A stretch of 44,824 nucleotides of DNA from Arthrobacter sp. Soil763 (GCF_001428365.1 NZ_LMSH01000002.1:451050-495873), one strand, 5' to 3'; counted from the first letter of the stretch, positions 25,755-35,073 are shown. Numbers and translations: made by a program. Notes: generated by a model not told the origin, from the sequence alone.

Positions 25755-27373
25755 GCCGGCGTCGGGCCCTGCCGCCCGGCGCGGACGCCGTCGGTGGCCC
25801 TGTGCCACGGGCCCGGTCGGACGCCCCGCTGCCCGAGCCGGCCGTGGCCTGCCTCGCGGATGATGTTCTGCGTGACACGCAGCGCGAACGCCCGGGAACG
25901 GGCGGGCACGGCGGCGTCGCCCAGGGCCTGCAGCCAGTCCAGAGTGCCCATGTTGACGACGCCGGCCCCGGACGGGACGGTGTAGAACGTCGAGTCGGAC
26001 CAGCCGTGCCTCGCGTGCTGGCCGGACTGCGGCGAGTGGGCAAAGATGTGCAGGTTTTTGGGGTAGGTGAAGCGGCGGTGTTTGCCGGCTGGAAAGACCC
26101 GGTCCGTCTCTCCGGATGTCAGGCCCGCGTAGGTCGCCCCGCGTACTGCGCCGGTGCCGGCGAAGGCGAAGAACCCCGGATCCGAGACGGTGAACGTCCC
26201 GGTGGCGTGGAGGTCGCCATAGACCGACCCGGTCAGCGTCGATTCCGGCCGGGCGGCAGGGCCCTGGCGCCACTGGGTCGTCACGGCCGCCGGACGTTTG
26301 GTCCGGTACGGATCCAGCTTGGCATTCCGGTAACACACCAGGATCCGGTTCTTGCCCCTGGCCGAGGGCTCCAGCCGGGTGCGCCAGTAGACGTTGTTGG
26401 CCCCGAAGAAAACGATGTTCGTGCCCCGGTCGCGGGCGCGCTCCACGGTCCGGCGCAGGCCCGGCGACCAGTACTCCGAGTGGGCCGAGAAGATGACGGC
26501 GGCCGCCCCGTTCACCAGGCTGGAGTTCCCGGTGATCCGCGCCTCGGTGGTGTAGGCCAGTTCCAGGTGCGGGTCATCGATGGCTTCCGCGGCGCGGACC
26601 AGCGGCGCGTTCCGCTTCTCCACTTCCTCGAAGTTCCGGTAGGGACGGTCGAAGGAGACCTTGTAGGAGCGGGCGGATTTTGCCCTGCCCGGCCCGGCGT
26701 AGAGGGAGTACCCGCCCCAGGCGTTGTACGCCTGCATGGTGCAGTCGTTGAAGACCAGGACCGCCTTGCCGGTGACCGAGCCGGATTCGACGACCAGCGG
26801 GATCCGGTGTTCCCGGGCGGCGCCGCCGCGGAGGGCCAGGTAGTAGAACCCGTCCGGCCAGCCGGTGGTGTCGACCGTTGTCGTCACTTTCCACGGGCAG
26901 GACACCATCCTCGTCTTCCGCTGCAGCTTGTAGGGCCGCTGCCGGATTGTCGTGACCGGCCCGGACGTCCACACCAGGCGCTGGCCCTCGCCGCCGTAGT
27001 GGCCGATCCGGTAGGCCCGGATCCGGATACTGCCCACCGTCGCGTTCACGTAGACGTCCACTTTGCGCTGCCGGGCGGTGGAGGCGTGCTGCCCCAGGAA
27101 GCCTTCCAGCACCGGCCGGGGGCGCCGCTTCGCCACGGCTTCCCCCTGCAGTTTGGCCAGCCGGGGCTCCCCGACGCCGACGGACCCTGCTCCGGCCGAC
27201 GGGCCTGCGGCGGCCGCGGGGCCTGCGCCGGCAGACCCTGATCCCGCTGCGAGGGAAACCGGCGCGGGCCCGCGGGATGCGCCGGTATACGCCTCCGTGA
27301 CTGCGACCGCCAGCCCGGCCAGTGCGGCTCCGATGACGGTCCGCCGCGCCGGCTGGCCGCTGCTCCCGACCAT
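25751..27373 (-). CDS. Exported N,N-dimethylformamidase beta-subunit-like protein
   Basis: 540 residues. The N-terminus has a twin-arginine-like signal (ARRTVIGAALAGLAVAV) and then an Ala/Gly-rich linker to about residue 70. The body matches the large-subunit C-terminal domain of N,N-dimethylformamidase and relatives (DUF6605): RIRAYRIGHYGGEGQRLVW, WPDGFYYLAL, YNAWGGYSLY, SAHSEYWS and FFGANNVYWR. Family members are amidohydrolases or of unknown activity; no small subunit gene is adjacent, so the function is open. It is convergent with the acyl-CoA synthetase and shares a CTAG stop overlap with it. Confidence 0.8.
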   Translation of the reverse strand: MVGSSGQPARRTVIGAALAGLAVAVTEAYTGASRGPAPVSLAAGSGSAGAGPAAAAGPSAGAGSVGVGEPRLAKLQGEAVAKRRPRPVLEGFLGQHASTARQRKVDVYVNATVGSIRIRAYRIGHYGGEGQRLVWTSGPVTTIRQRPYKLQRKTRMVSCPWKVTTTVDTTGWPDGFYYLALRGGAAREHRIPLVVESGSVTGKAVLVFNDCTMQAYNAWGGYSLYAGPGRAKSARSYKVSFDRPYRNFEEVEKRNAPLVRAAEAIDDPHLELAYTTEARITGNSSLVNGAAAVIFSAHSEYWSPGLRRTVERARDRGTNIVFFGANNVYWRTRLEPSARGKNRILVCYRNAKLDPYRTKRPAAVTTQWRQGPAARPESTLTGSVYGDLHATGTFTVSDPGFFAFAGTGAVRGATYAGLTSGETDRVFPAGKHRRFTYPKNLHIFAHSPQSGQHARHGWSDSTFYTVPSGAGVVNMGTLDWLQALGDAAVPARSRAFALRVTQNIIREAGHGRLGQRGVRPGPWHRATDGVRAGRQGPTPA

Positions 27374-27596
27374 GCATGCCTCGATTTCCGCCGGCTGCCG
27401 GGGTTACCCGTATCCCCGCGGCCCCGGCAGTCGGTCCACGACCTCTCCCAAGGCTACGCAGCCCGGAAAAGGGCGGCAGGCGTGGCCGCTACTCGTTTAT
27501 GGGGCGCGGGCGTACCTGCGGTCCTCCCGGCGTACTCGAGTACCTGGGACGCCGGATCGCTGGCGGCCCTGTCCGGCGTTGGCGGGTCTGCGGCCG

Positions 27597-28577
27597 TCAG
27601 TGGCCGCGGTGGTCCTGGATGGTCATCCGCGGGCCGAAGACGGGTTTGCGGAACCCGCTGAGACCGATCAGGCGCACGACGCGCTGCCGGTGGCCGGCCC
27701 AGGGCGCCAGCAGCCGGAGCATGCCGGCGTCGTCGGTCCGGCGGCCGGTGAGCGCGGCCCCGACGTAGGCGGCCAGGTGGTAGTCGCCGACGGCGATCGA
27801 ATCCGGGCAGCCGTGGGTGCGCTGCACCACCTCCGCCGCCGTCCAGATGCCGATTCCGGGGATGGTCTGGAGTTTCGCCGCGGCCTCGCCGGCGGGCAGC
27901 GGCGCCAGCCGCTCCAGCGCGGCGGCGGAGCGCAGGGCCCGCATGACGGTGGCCGATCGCTGCGGACCGACCCCGGCCTTGTGCCATTCCCAGGACGGGA
28001 TGCGCAGCCATTGTTCGGGGGTGGGCTGGACCATCAGGTTCGCCGGCGCGACGCTGCCGGCACCGGGTGCCGCAGTCCCGAACCGGTACATCAGGTAGCG
28101 GTAGCCCCGGCGTGCCTCGATCACCGTGACCTTCTGCTCAAGGATCGTCGGCACCAGCGCATCGATCATCCGGCCCGTGGCGGGCAACCGGACGGCCGGG
28201 TTGCGGCGCCGGGCCTCGGCCACCAGCGGCGGGAGGGTGGCCTTGAAGCCCGGTTCGTCGAAGCCGGTCCAGTCATCGTCGCCCCCCAGCAGGCGCGGAA
28301 CCGCGTCCACCGCCCGGCGCGCCCCGGGTCCCCAGGCCCGGGCCTGAACCCAGGGTGCGGAGGCGGGGCCGGCGGGGGAGAGCCGCAGCGTGGCAGGCCC
28401 CGCCGCCGTCGTGAACGCCATCCAGAGCCCGTCAGGGCCGACCCGGATGGAGGGGTCGCCGTGGCCGCGGCGGAGGATGCCGAGCGTCTGCAGCAGATCG
28501 TAGGGCCCGCCCGGGTGCCACTGCAGCGAGGCGTCCGCCGCGTCGGCTGCCGCGGCGGGAAGTTCTGCGCTGCTCAT
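27597..28577 (-). CDS. DNA-3-methyladenine glycosylase (AlkA-like, HhH-GPD)
   Basis: 326 residues. Excises alkylated purines in base-excision repair. The helix-hairpin-helix LQTIPGIGIWTAAEVVQ is followed by the catalytic aspartate in IAVGDYHL (about 262). The N-terminal domain (LQWHPGGPYDLLQTLGILRRG) matches actinobacterial AlkA relatives. The gap 27374-27596 to the next minus-strand gene holds no gene; it contains the 12-bp palindrome GTACTCGAGTAC at 27532-27543. Confidence 0.9.
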   Translation of the reverse strand: MSSAELPAAAADAADASLQWHPGGPYDLLQTLGILRRGHGDPSIRVGPDGLWMAFTTAAGPATLRLSPAGPASAPWVQARAWGPGARRAVDAVPRLLGGDDDWTGFDEPGFKATLPPLVAEARRRNPAVRLPATGRMIDALVPTILEQKVTVIEARRGYRYLMYRFGTAAPGAGSVAPANLMVQPTPEQWLRIPSWEWHKAGVGPQRSATVMRALRSAAALERLAPLPAGEAAAKLQTIPGIGIWTAAEVVQRTHGCPDSIAVGDYHLAAYVGAALTGRRTDDAGMLRLLAPWAGHRQRVVRLIGLSGFRKPVFGPRMTIQDHRGH

Positions 28578-28749
28578 CGGACCATTTTCCCACGCGGGAC
28601 CGACGCCGGCCGGACAGGGGGCCGCCGGCTCCGGAGCCGCCGGACCCGATGGCCCTTACCGCCGAAGGTGTGCGGGGCTAGACTCCGGCGGGGGACAGGA
28701 CCGGATCCGCCGGGAGGGCGGCGGATGGGCGACGGAAAGGACCAGTGCA

Positions 28750-29196
28750 ATGGCCGGTGGAGTGGTGCATTTCGAACTTCCCGCGGATGATGAAGGCCGC
28801 GCCCGGGAGTTCTACAGTTCGGTGTTCGGCTGGGGGTTCCAGGTCATGCCGGAGATGGAGTACAGCCTGGCGCTGACCACGCCGATGGACGAGCACGGCA
28901 GGCCCGCCGTGTCCGGGTCGATCAACGGGGGCCTGTTCCGCCGCGGCGAGCTGACCGCGCCGGTTGTGACGGTCGACGTCGACGACATTGACGCGGCGCT
29001 CGCCCGGATCGAGGCCGGGGGCGGAACGGTCCACCGCGGCAAAATGGAGGTGCCGGGATCCGGGTGGAACGCCTATTTCAAGGACACAGAAGGAAACATT
29101 GTGGGGCTGTGGCAAAACGCTGCGCCGGCGGACCAGCCCGCAGCCGGGGACACCGCCGCCGGCACCGCGGCGCCGGGTAACGACATCGGCGCCTGA
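28750..29196 (+). CDS. VOC family protein
   Basis: 148 residues. One glyoxalase-fold domain: VVHFELPADDEGRAREFYSSVFGW, VTVDVDDIDAALARIEAGGGTV and a C-terminal YFKDTEGNIVGLWQ carry the conserved features. The last 25 residues are Ala/Pro-rich. ATG 28750 follows GGAAAGGA. Substrate unknown. Confidence 0.88.
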   Translation: MAGGVVHFELPADDEGRAREFYSSVFGWGFQVMPEMEYSLALTTPMDEHGRPAVSGSINGGLFRRGELTAPVVTVDVDDIDAALARIEAGGGTVHRGKMEVPGSGWNAYFKDTEGNIVGLWQNAAPADQPAAGDTAAGTAAPGNDIGA

Positions 29197-29202
29197 CCGG
29201 GG

Positions 29203-30390
29203 TCAGTGCATGCCGCTGGTCAGCCAGAGGGCCACGACCGCCACCGGGACGGTCAGGACGACGGCGGCCAGGCCCGCCAGCGCGAAGCCGCCCCAGCGGA
29301 TGTCGACGTTGAGGGCCCGCAGCCGTTCGTGCCAGAGCAGCGTCGCCAGCGAGGCCCACGGGGTCACCAGCGGCCCGAGGTTCACCCCGATCAGCAGGGC
29401 AGCGAGCCGCACCGGCGAACCGGCCAGCGGTTCGAGCGCCAGGTAGGCCGGCAGGTTGTTGGCCGTATTGGCCGCGCCGGCGCCAAGCGCCGCGAGCTGC
29501 AGCAGCGCGGTCAGCCCCTCCCCGGTGCCGGCGGCGGACGCGAGGGCCCTGGTCAGCCCGTTGGCGTGCAGCGCCTCCACCACCATGAACAGCCCCGCCG
29601 TGAGCAGCAGCGGCCGCCACGGTACCATCGACCAGCGCAGCGCCGAACGCCGCCGCCACAGGAAAAGCCCCAGCAGGACTGCCGCGGTGGCCGCGGCCGG
29701 GACGTGCACCGGGATCCCGGAGACCAGGGCGGGCAGCAGCAGGACCATCACGCCGGCGGAGGCGTACAGCAGCACCTTGTCGCGCACCCGGTGCATCGGC
29801 TGCGGACCGTACCGGCCCCGAAGGTCCTTCCGGAAGGCCAGCCAGAGCAGGACCAGGGGCAGCAGGATTCCCGCCAGCGCCGGCGCCCAGACCAGGGCGG
29901 CGAAAGCTGCCGGGCTCAGGCCCAGCCGCGACTGGGCCAGCAGGTTGGTCAGGTTGGAGACCGGCAGGAGCAGCGACGCCGTGTTCGCCAGCCAGATCGT
30001 GGTCAGCGCGAACGGCAGCGGCGGGATCCGGGCATGCACCGCCAGCAGGACGACGACGGGCGTGACCAGCACCGCCGTCGTATCCAGCGACAGGAACACC
30101 GTGGAGACACAGGCCAGTGCGATGACCAGCAGCCACAACAGCAGGACCCGGCCGCGGCCCAGAGCGGCCAGCCGGTCCGTGACCGCCCGGAACAGGCCGG
30201 CGTCGTCCACCAGTTCGGTGACCAGCGACATCGCCACCACGAAGCCCAGCACCGGCACCGTGCGGCCGGCGAGTTCCTCGAACGCGGGCCAGGGCAGCCA
30301 TCCGGCGGCCAGCGCCGCGGCCCCGGCCAGGAACATGCCGCCGGGGACCAGGTAGCTCTTCAACGCCGTCCGCCAGGCTCTTCGCTTCAC
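29203..30390 (-). CDS. SLC13/ArsB-type membrane permease
   Basis: 395 residues, about 10-11 membrane segments. The repeated pattern FLSLDTTAVLVTPVVVLLA and IWLANTASLLLPVSNLTNLL, and later GAANTANNLPAYLALEPL, matches the ion transporter (IT) superfamily of ArsB, CitM and SLC13 proteins. No arsR, arsC or other arsenic gene is nearby, so arsenite export cannot be claimed. It is convergent with the VOC gene (6-bp gap) and divergent from cbs. Confidence 0.85.
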   Translation of the reverse strand: MKRRAWRTALKSYLVPGGMFLAGAAALAAGWLPWPAFEELAGRTVPVLGFVVAMSLVTELVDDAGLFRAVTDRLAALGRGRVLLLWLLVIALACVSTVFLSLDTTAVLVTPVVVLLAVHARIPPLPFALTTIWLANTASLLLPVSNLTNLLAQSRLGLSPAAFAALVWAPALAGILLPLVLLWLAFRKDLRGRYGPQPMHRVRDKVLLYASAGVMVLLLPALVSGIPVHVPAAATAAVLLGLFLWRRRSALRWSMVPWRPLLLTAGLFMVVEALHANGLTRALASAAGTGEGLTALLQLAALGAGAANTANNLPAYLALEPLAGSPVRLAALLIGVNLGPLVTPWASLATLLWHERLRALNVDIRWGGFALAGLAAVVLTVPVAVVALWLTSGMH

Positions 30391-30467
30391 CGGCTAATCC
30401 TCGCACCCGCGGGGCGGCACGGGCGACGGGACCGGCCTGCGCCACCGGAGGCGGTAGCGTTGTAGCT

Positions 30468-31853
30468 ATGAAGTACGCCCAGTCCGTCCTGGACCTCATC
30501 GGCCACACGCCGCTCGTCAAACTCAACCACGTGACGGACGGCATCGCCGCCACCGTCCTGGTCAAGCTGGAATACCTGAACCCCGGCGGGTCGATCAAGG
30601 ACCGGATCGCCGCGAAGATGGTCGAAGACGCCGAACGCAGCGGCAAGCTGCTCCCCGGCGGCACCATCGTGGAGCCGACGTCGGGCAACACCGGCGTGGG
30701 CCTGGCCCTGGTCGCGCAGCAGAAGGGCTACCGCTGCATCTTCGTGGTCCCGGACAAGGTCGGCGAGGACAAGCGGTCCGTTCTCCAGGCCTACGGGGCC
30801 GAGGTGGTGGTGACGCCCACCGCCGTCGCCCCGGACAGCCCGCAAAGCTACTACGGCGTCTCCGACCGCCTGGTCAGTGAAATCCCCGGCGCCTACAAGC
30901 CGGACCAGTTCTCCAACCCCGCGGCGCCGGCCAGCCACTACGAATCCACCGGCCCGGAAATCTGGGCGGACACGGACGGCCGGATCACGCACTGCGTGAT
31001 CGGCGCCGGCACCGGCGGCACGATCACCGGCACCGGCCGGTACCTCAAGGAAGTCTCCGCGGCCCGGCCGGAGGCCGAGGGCGGCGTGGTCAGGATCATC
31101 GGCGCCGATCCGGCCGGCTCGGTCTACTCCGGCGGCACCGGCCGGCCCTACTTCGTGGAAGGCGTCGGCGAGGACATGTGGCCGGCGAACTACGACAAGA
31201 CCGTCCCGGACGAGGTGATCGCCGTCAGCGACGCCGACTCCTTCGCCATGACCCGCCGCCTGGCCCGCGAGGAGGGGCTGCTTGTCGGCGGTTCCTCCGG
31301 CATGGCCGTGGTAGCCGCGCTGCAGGCCGCCAAGGACCTCCCGGCGGACGCCGTCGTCGTGGTGATCCTGCCCGACTCCGGCCGCGGCTACCTGGCCAAG
31401 ATCTTCAACGACCAGTGGATGCGCTCCTACGGGTTCCTCCCCGGCGGCGACGAAGCCTCCGTCGGCGAGGTACTCAAGGCCAAGACCGGCGAGCTGCCGG
31501 ACCTGGTCCACATCCACCCGAACGAAACCGTCCGCGACGTCATCAACATCATGAACGAATACGGGGTCTCGCACATCCCGGTGCTGTCCCAGGAACCGCC
31601 CGTGGTGATGGGCGAGGTCCTCGGCGCCGTCGATGAGCGCACCCTGACCGCCAAGCTGTTCCGCGGCGAAGCGAACCTCGCGGACAAGATTTCCGAACAC
31701 ATGGAGCCGCGGCTGCCGGTGATCGGTTCGCTCGAATCGATCTCCACCGCCCGGGAACTCCTCTCCGACACCGACACCCTCATGGTGACCTTTGTCGGCG
31801 CGCCGGTGGGCATCCTGACCCGCCACGACCTCCTCGCCTACCTCAGCAACTGA
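30468..31853 (+). CDS. cbs: Cystathionine beta-synthase
   Basis: 461 residues. A PLP fold-type II domain (1-330) with the cofactor lysine in GGSIKDR (K44), the phosphate loops TSGNTGVG and GAGTGGTITG, and a C-terminal CBS-domain pair (about 345-455: VHIHPNETVRDVINIMNEYG, MVTFVGAPVGILTRHDLLAYL). It condenses serine (or O-acetylserine) and homocysteine to cystathionine. Followed 17 bp later by metB, so this is a transsulfuration unit. Confidence 0.94.
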   Translation: MKYAQSVLDLIGHTPLVKLNHVTDGIAATVLVKLEYLNPGGSIKDRIAAKMVEDAERSGKLLPGGTIVEPTSGNTGVGLALVAQQKGYRCIFVVPDKVGEDKRSVLQAYGAEVVVTPTAVAPDSPQSYYGVSDRLVSEIPGAYKPDQFSNPAAPASHYESTGPEIWADTDGRITHCVIGAGTGGTITGTGRYLKEVSAARPEAEGGVVRIIGADPAGSVYSGGTGRPYFVEGVGEDMWPANYDKTVPDEVIAVSDADSFAMTRRLAREEGLLVGGSSGMAVVAALQAAKDLPADAVVVVILPDSGRGYLAKIFNDQWMRSYGFLPGGDEASVGEVLKAKTGELPDLVHIHPNETVRDVINIMNEYGVSHIPVLSQEPPVVMGEVLGAVDERTLTAKLFRGEANLADKISEHMEPRLPVIGSLESISTARELLSDTDTLMVTFVGAPVGILTRHDLLAYLSN

Positions 31854-31870
31854 CCAGTTCAAGGAGTCCC

Positions 31871-33073
31871 ATGTCCACGCCAGAACGCTCTTCCGCCCAG
31901 GCCGCCGGCTTCAACACCCGCGCCGTCCACGCCGGCCAGGCCTTCGAACCGCGCACCGGTGCCGTGGTGCCTCCGCTGCACTTCTCCTCCACCTACGCCC
32001 AGGAAGCCATCGGCGTGCTGCGCTCCGGCTATGAGTACGGACGCGGCGGCAACCCCACCCGGGACGCCCTGCAGGAACAGCTCGCCGCGCTCGAAGGCGG
32101 CTCGCACGCCTTCTCCTTCGGCTCGGGATTGGCCGCCGAGGACTCGATGATCCGGGCCCTGACCCGCCCCGGAGACCACATCGTGCTCGGCAACGACGCC
32201 TACGGCGGGACCTACCGGCTGATCAGCCGAGTGCTGGGGGAGTGGGGGATCGGCAACACCCCGGTGGACATGTCCGATCTCGATGCCGTCGCCGCCGCCG
32301 TCGCGGCGGGCGGGACCAGCGGCGGCAAGACCCGCCTCGTGTGGGTCGAGACGCCGTCGAACCCGATGATGAAGATCACCGATATTGAAGCCCTCGCCAA
32401 GGTGGCCCACGACGCCGGAGCCCTCCTCGTCGTCGACAACACCTTCGCGTCCCCGTACCTGCAGAACCCGCTGGCGCTCGGCGCCGACGTCGTCGTGCAC
32501 TCCACCACCAAGTACATCGGCGGGCACTCCGACGTCGTCGGCGGCGCGATCATCGTCAACGACACGGAGCTGGCGGAGAAGATCGGCTTCGTCCAGTTCG
32601 CCGTCGGCGCCGTGTCCGGGCCGATGGACGCCTTCCTCACCACCCGCGGGCTGAAGACCCTCGGCGTGCGGATGGACCGGCACAGCGACAACGCCCAGGC
32701 CGTGGCCGAATGGCTGCTGCAGCGCCCGGAGGTGGAGGCCGTGCTGTACCCGGGCCTGCCCTCGCACCCGGGCCACGAGCTGGCGAAGAAGCAGATGAAG
32801 AAGTTCGGCGGGATGATCTCCGTGCAATTCAAGGGCGGCGAGGCGGCCGCGCGGAAGGTCGCCGAGTCCACCTCCGTGTTCACCCTCGCGGAATCCCTGG
32901 GCGGGATCGAGTCGCTGATGAACTACCCGTCCGAGATGACGCACGCCTCGGTCAAGGGCACCGAACTGGCTGTCCCGGAGAACCTGATCCGGCTCTCCTG
33001 CGGCATCGAGGACGTCGAGGACCTGATCGCGGACCTCGAGCAGGCCTTCGCGCGCATCCAGACGGGCAGCTAG
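31871..33073 (+). CDS. metB: Cystathionine gamma-synthase / gamma-lyase family enzyme
   Basis: 400 residues of the Cys/Met metabolism PLP family: FNTRAVHAGQ start, SYGRGGNPT-like GYEYGRGGNPTRDALQ, and the PLP lysine in HSTTKYIGGHSD (K214). It sits 17 bp after cbs with AAGGAG before ATG 31871. In this context it may act as synthase or as the lyase of reverse transsulfuration; sequence alone cannot separate the two. Confidence 0.92.
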   Translation: MSTPERSSAQAAGFNTRAVHAGQAFEPRTGAVVPPLHFSSTYAQEAIGVLRSGYEYGRGGNPTRDALQEQLAALEGGSHAFSFGSGLAAEDSMIRALTRPGDHIVLGNDAYGGTYRLISRVLGEWGIGNTPVDMSDLDAVAAAVAAGGTSGGKTRLVWVETPSNPMMKITDIEALAKVAHDAGALLVVDNTFASPYLQNPLALGADVVVHSTTKYIGGHSDVVGGAIIVNDTELAEKIGFVQFAVGAVSGPMDAFLTTRGLKTLGVRMDRHSDNAQAVAEWLLQRPEVEAVLYPGLPSHPGHELAKKQMKKFGGMISVQFKGGEAAARKVAESTSVFTLAESLGGIESLMNYPSEMTHASVKGTELAVPENLIRLSCGIEDVEDLIADLEQAFARIQTGS

Positions 33074-33079
33074 CCTCCG

Positions 33080-34354
33080 GTGACCGTTACTACCCGGGCC
33101 GGTTCCGCCACCCGCGGGCTGGTCGCGACTGCGGCGGGCGCCGCCGCCGTCGTGGCCGCGCTGGTGGTGCTTTACTCGGCCTACATCCCGCTGATGAACG
33201 ACTTCGAGGTCTACTTCTACGGCGGAACCCGGGTCCTGCAGGCTGGTGAAACCGGGATCAACGAGCTCTACGCCCCGCGCGAGGGCCTTCCGTTCACCTA
33301 CCCGCCGTTCGCCGCCCTGCTCTTCGCCGCCCTCGCCGCCCTGGGCCAGGGCGCCGGCAGCCTCCTGTTCATCGGCACCGCGCTGCTGGGCGCCGCCGTC
33401 GTGTCCGCCTGGCTGACCCGGCATTATTTCGGCCTGGTCCGCTGGCGCGACGCTGCCGCCGACTGGCGGTTCCGGTCGGTCACCCTCGCCGGCACCGCGG
33501 CGATCCTGCTGATGGGCCCGTGGCGCGACACCTTCGACTTCGGCCAGATCAACATCATCCTGATGGGCCTGATCCTCGCCGACTTCGCGCTCTATACGAA
33601 GGCGCGGGCGGGCGGCCTCCGCTGGCCGGCCGGCCTGCTGATCGGCATCGCGGCGGGGATCAAGCTGACCCCGCTGGCCTTCGGCCTCTATTTCCTGGTC
33701 CGCCGGGATTTCAAGGCCCTCGGCTGGATGGCGGCCGGCTTCTTCGGCTCGGTGGCGCTCACCTGGGCCGTGCTGCCCGCGGCGTCGCTGACCTTCTGGA
33801 CCAGGATCCTGCCGGACACCGGCCGGATCGGGGTCCCTGGCTATGTGGACAACCTGTCGGTCAAGGGCCTGCTGCTTCACCTGGGCATGCCGGACTCGAC
33901 CCTGACCTCGGTGATCTGGCTGGCTATCTCGCTGGGCCTGGCCGCCGTCGCCGCGCTGGTGATCAGGTGGGCGGTCGAGGCGGAGGAAAACTTCGTGGCC
34001 GTCTCCGCCACCGCGGTGCTGATGCTGCTGATCAGTCCGGTGTCCTGGTCGCACCACTGGGTCTGGATGGCCGTGGCACTGCCCTGCATGGGCTTCGCGA
34101 TCCACCGGGTTCCCTCGCGCCAGGGGAGAATGCGGGTGGCCGGCTGGATCATCGTGGCCGCGTCCGCCGTCGCGTTCTACCTCACGCCCAAGTACCTCGC
34201 GGTACTGGCCGGGGCGCATGAGTGGGGCAAAGACCCCATCACGCAGTGGCAGTTGACGGTCGCGAGCCTTGGCGTGGTCTGCGGCATCGCGATGCTGGGG
34301 TACTGGGCGCTGGCCTACCGGCCCTCCCGCTCCGCGCTGCGCCAGCGACCCTAA
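33080..34354 (+). CDS. GT87-type polyprenol-phosphate mannosyltransferase-like membrane protein
   Basis: 424 residues, about 10 membrane segments. The early loop NDFEVYFYGG with FTYPPFAALLFA, and the segment WRDTFDFGQINIILMGLILAD, match GT-C family 87 (DUF2029) alpha-mannosyltransferases such as PimE. GTG 33080 lies 6 bp after metB and suggests co-transcription, although the biochemical link is not obvious. It is followed by an intergenic repeat array with a terminator-like end. Confidence 0.85.
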   Translation: MTVTTRAGSATRGLVATAAGAAAVVAALVVLYSAYIPLMNDFEVYFYGGTRVLQAGETGINELYAPREGLPFTYPPFAALLFAALAALGQGAGSLLFIGTALLGAAVVSAWLTRHYFGLVRWRDAAADWRFRSVTLAGTAAILLMGPWRDTFDFGQINIILMGLILADFALYTKARAGGLRWPAGLLIGIAAGIKLTPLAFGLYFLVRRDFKALGWMAAGFFGSVALTWAVLPAASLTFWTRILPDTGRIGVPGYVDNLSVKGLLLHLGMPDSTLTSVIWLAISLGLAAVAALVIRWAVEAEENFVAVSATAVLMLLISPVSWSHHWVWMAVALPCMGFAIHRVPSRQGRMRVAGWIIVAASAVAFYLTPKYLAVLAGAHEWGKDPITQWQLTVASLGVVCGIAMLGYWALAYRPSRSALRQRP

Positions 34355-34362
34355 CCTCCACC

Positions 34363-34487
34363 GCGCGAACGGACACTTGGCGCCCTCGAGTGGGGCGCGA
34401 ACGGACACTTGGCGCCCTCGGGTGGGGCGCGAACGGACACTTGGCGCCCTTCCCCGCGGCTGGAAAGGGCGTCAAGTGTTCGTTCGC
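34363..34487. repeat. Intergenic array: three direct repeats and one inverted copy (array 2)
   Basis: Core GCGAACGGACACTT starts at 34365, 34397 and 34429 (exact 32-bp period), each followed by GGCGCCCT. An inverted copy (AAGTGTTCGTTCGC, one mismatch to the core) lies in 34466-34487. The third direct copy and the inverted copy form a long stem with a short loop, followed by CTTTCTTC, so the right end may act as terminator of the metB-GT87 transcript. The same design occurs at 4860-4985. Confidence 0.88.
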
Positions 34488-34524
34488 GCTGGCTTTCTTC
34501 AAGAGAGTCAGCTAGCCTGCGGGT

Positions 34525-35073
34525 ATGGCACTTCGATCCGACTGGTCCGCGCGCACCTGCAGCCTAGCCCGCGGCCTCGACATCCTCGCCGACCCGTGGG
34601 GCATGCTGGTCCTGCGTGAGGTCTTTTTCGGCAACGGCCGCTTCGACGCCATCAAGGCCCGCCTCGGGGTAGCGGATTCCGTCCTCACCCGGCGCCTGGC
34701 GGCCCTGGTCGACGCCGGCCTGCTCACCCGCAGCCCCTACGACGACGGCGGCCGGCGCCGGGCCGAATACGTGCTCACGCCCAAGGGCGAGGACGCCCTC
34801 CCGGTGCTCAACGCCGTCGTGCTCTGGTCCGAAAAGCACCTCCCCGCGCCGTCGGACCAGGCGCACATGTTCGTCATCCATAGCGGCTGCGGCCAGCGGA
34901 CCTCCTCCGCGGACCGCTGCACTGCCTGCGGCGAACGGCTCACTGCGGAGAACACCAGCTGGCACAGCCTTACCCGGACCGCTGATCCGGTGCCGCTGGC
35001 CACCGCCCCGCGGGAGTCCCGGACAGCGGCGCCGGACCGCCGGACCAGCCGCACGAAGGGAACCGCAGCATGA
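34525..35073 (+). CDS. HxlR-family transcriptional regulator
   Basis: 182 residues. A winged-helix HxlR domain (about 10-108): CSLARGLDILADPWGMLVLREVFFG, FDAIKARLGVADSVLTRRLAALVDAGLL and the wing YDDGGRRRAEYVLTPKG. A C-terminal extension holds H119, C122, C132 and C135, a zinc-ribbon-like cluster. The stop overlaps the start of the MFS gene (ATGA), so it likely regulates that transporter. Confidence 0.92.
   Translation: MALRSDWSARTCSLARGLDILADPWGMLVLREVFFGNGRFDAIKARLGVADSVLTRRLAALVDAGLLTRSPYDDGGRRRAEYVLTPKGEDALPVLNAVVLWSEKHLPAPSDQAHMFVIHSGCGQRTSSADRCTACGERLTAENTSWHSLTRTADPVPLATAPRESRTAAPDRRTSRTKGTAA

Noticed and set aside
24003..26336. Minus-strand open frame of 777 codons over the acyl-CoA synthetase
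   Set aside because: Shadow frame; it also conflicts with the dimethylformamidase-like gene in another frame.
27532..27543. 12-bp palindrome GTACTCGAGTAC as an operator
   Set aside because: It lies downstream of the dimethylformamidase-like start and after the glycosylase end without clear promoter context; too little to support a function.
29203..30390. Arsenite exporter ArsB
   Set aside because: Only superfamily-level similarity; no arsR, arsC or acr genes nearby, so a specific arsenic role is unsupported.
31859..34408. Minus-strand open frame of 849 codons over metB and the GT87 gene
   Set aside because: It spans two well-supported plus-strand genes and has no recognisable domain.
34363..34487. 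CRISPR array
   Set aside because: The 32-bp units are contiguous with similar filler, only three copies, no unique spacers and no cas genes.
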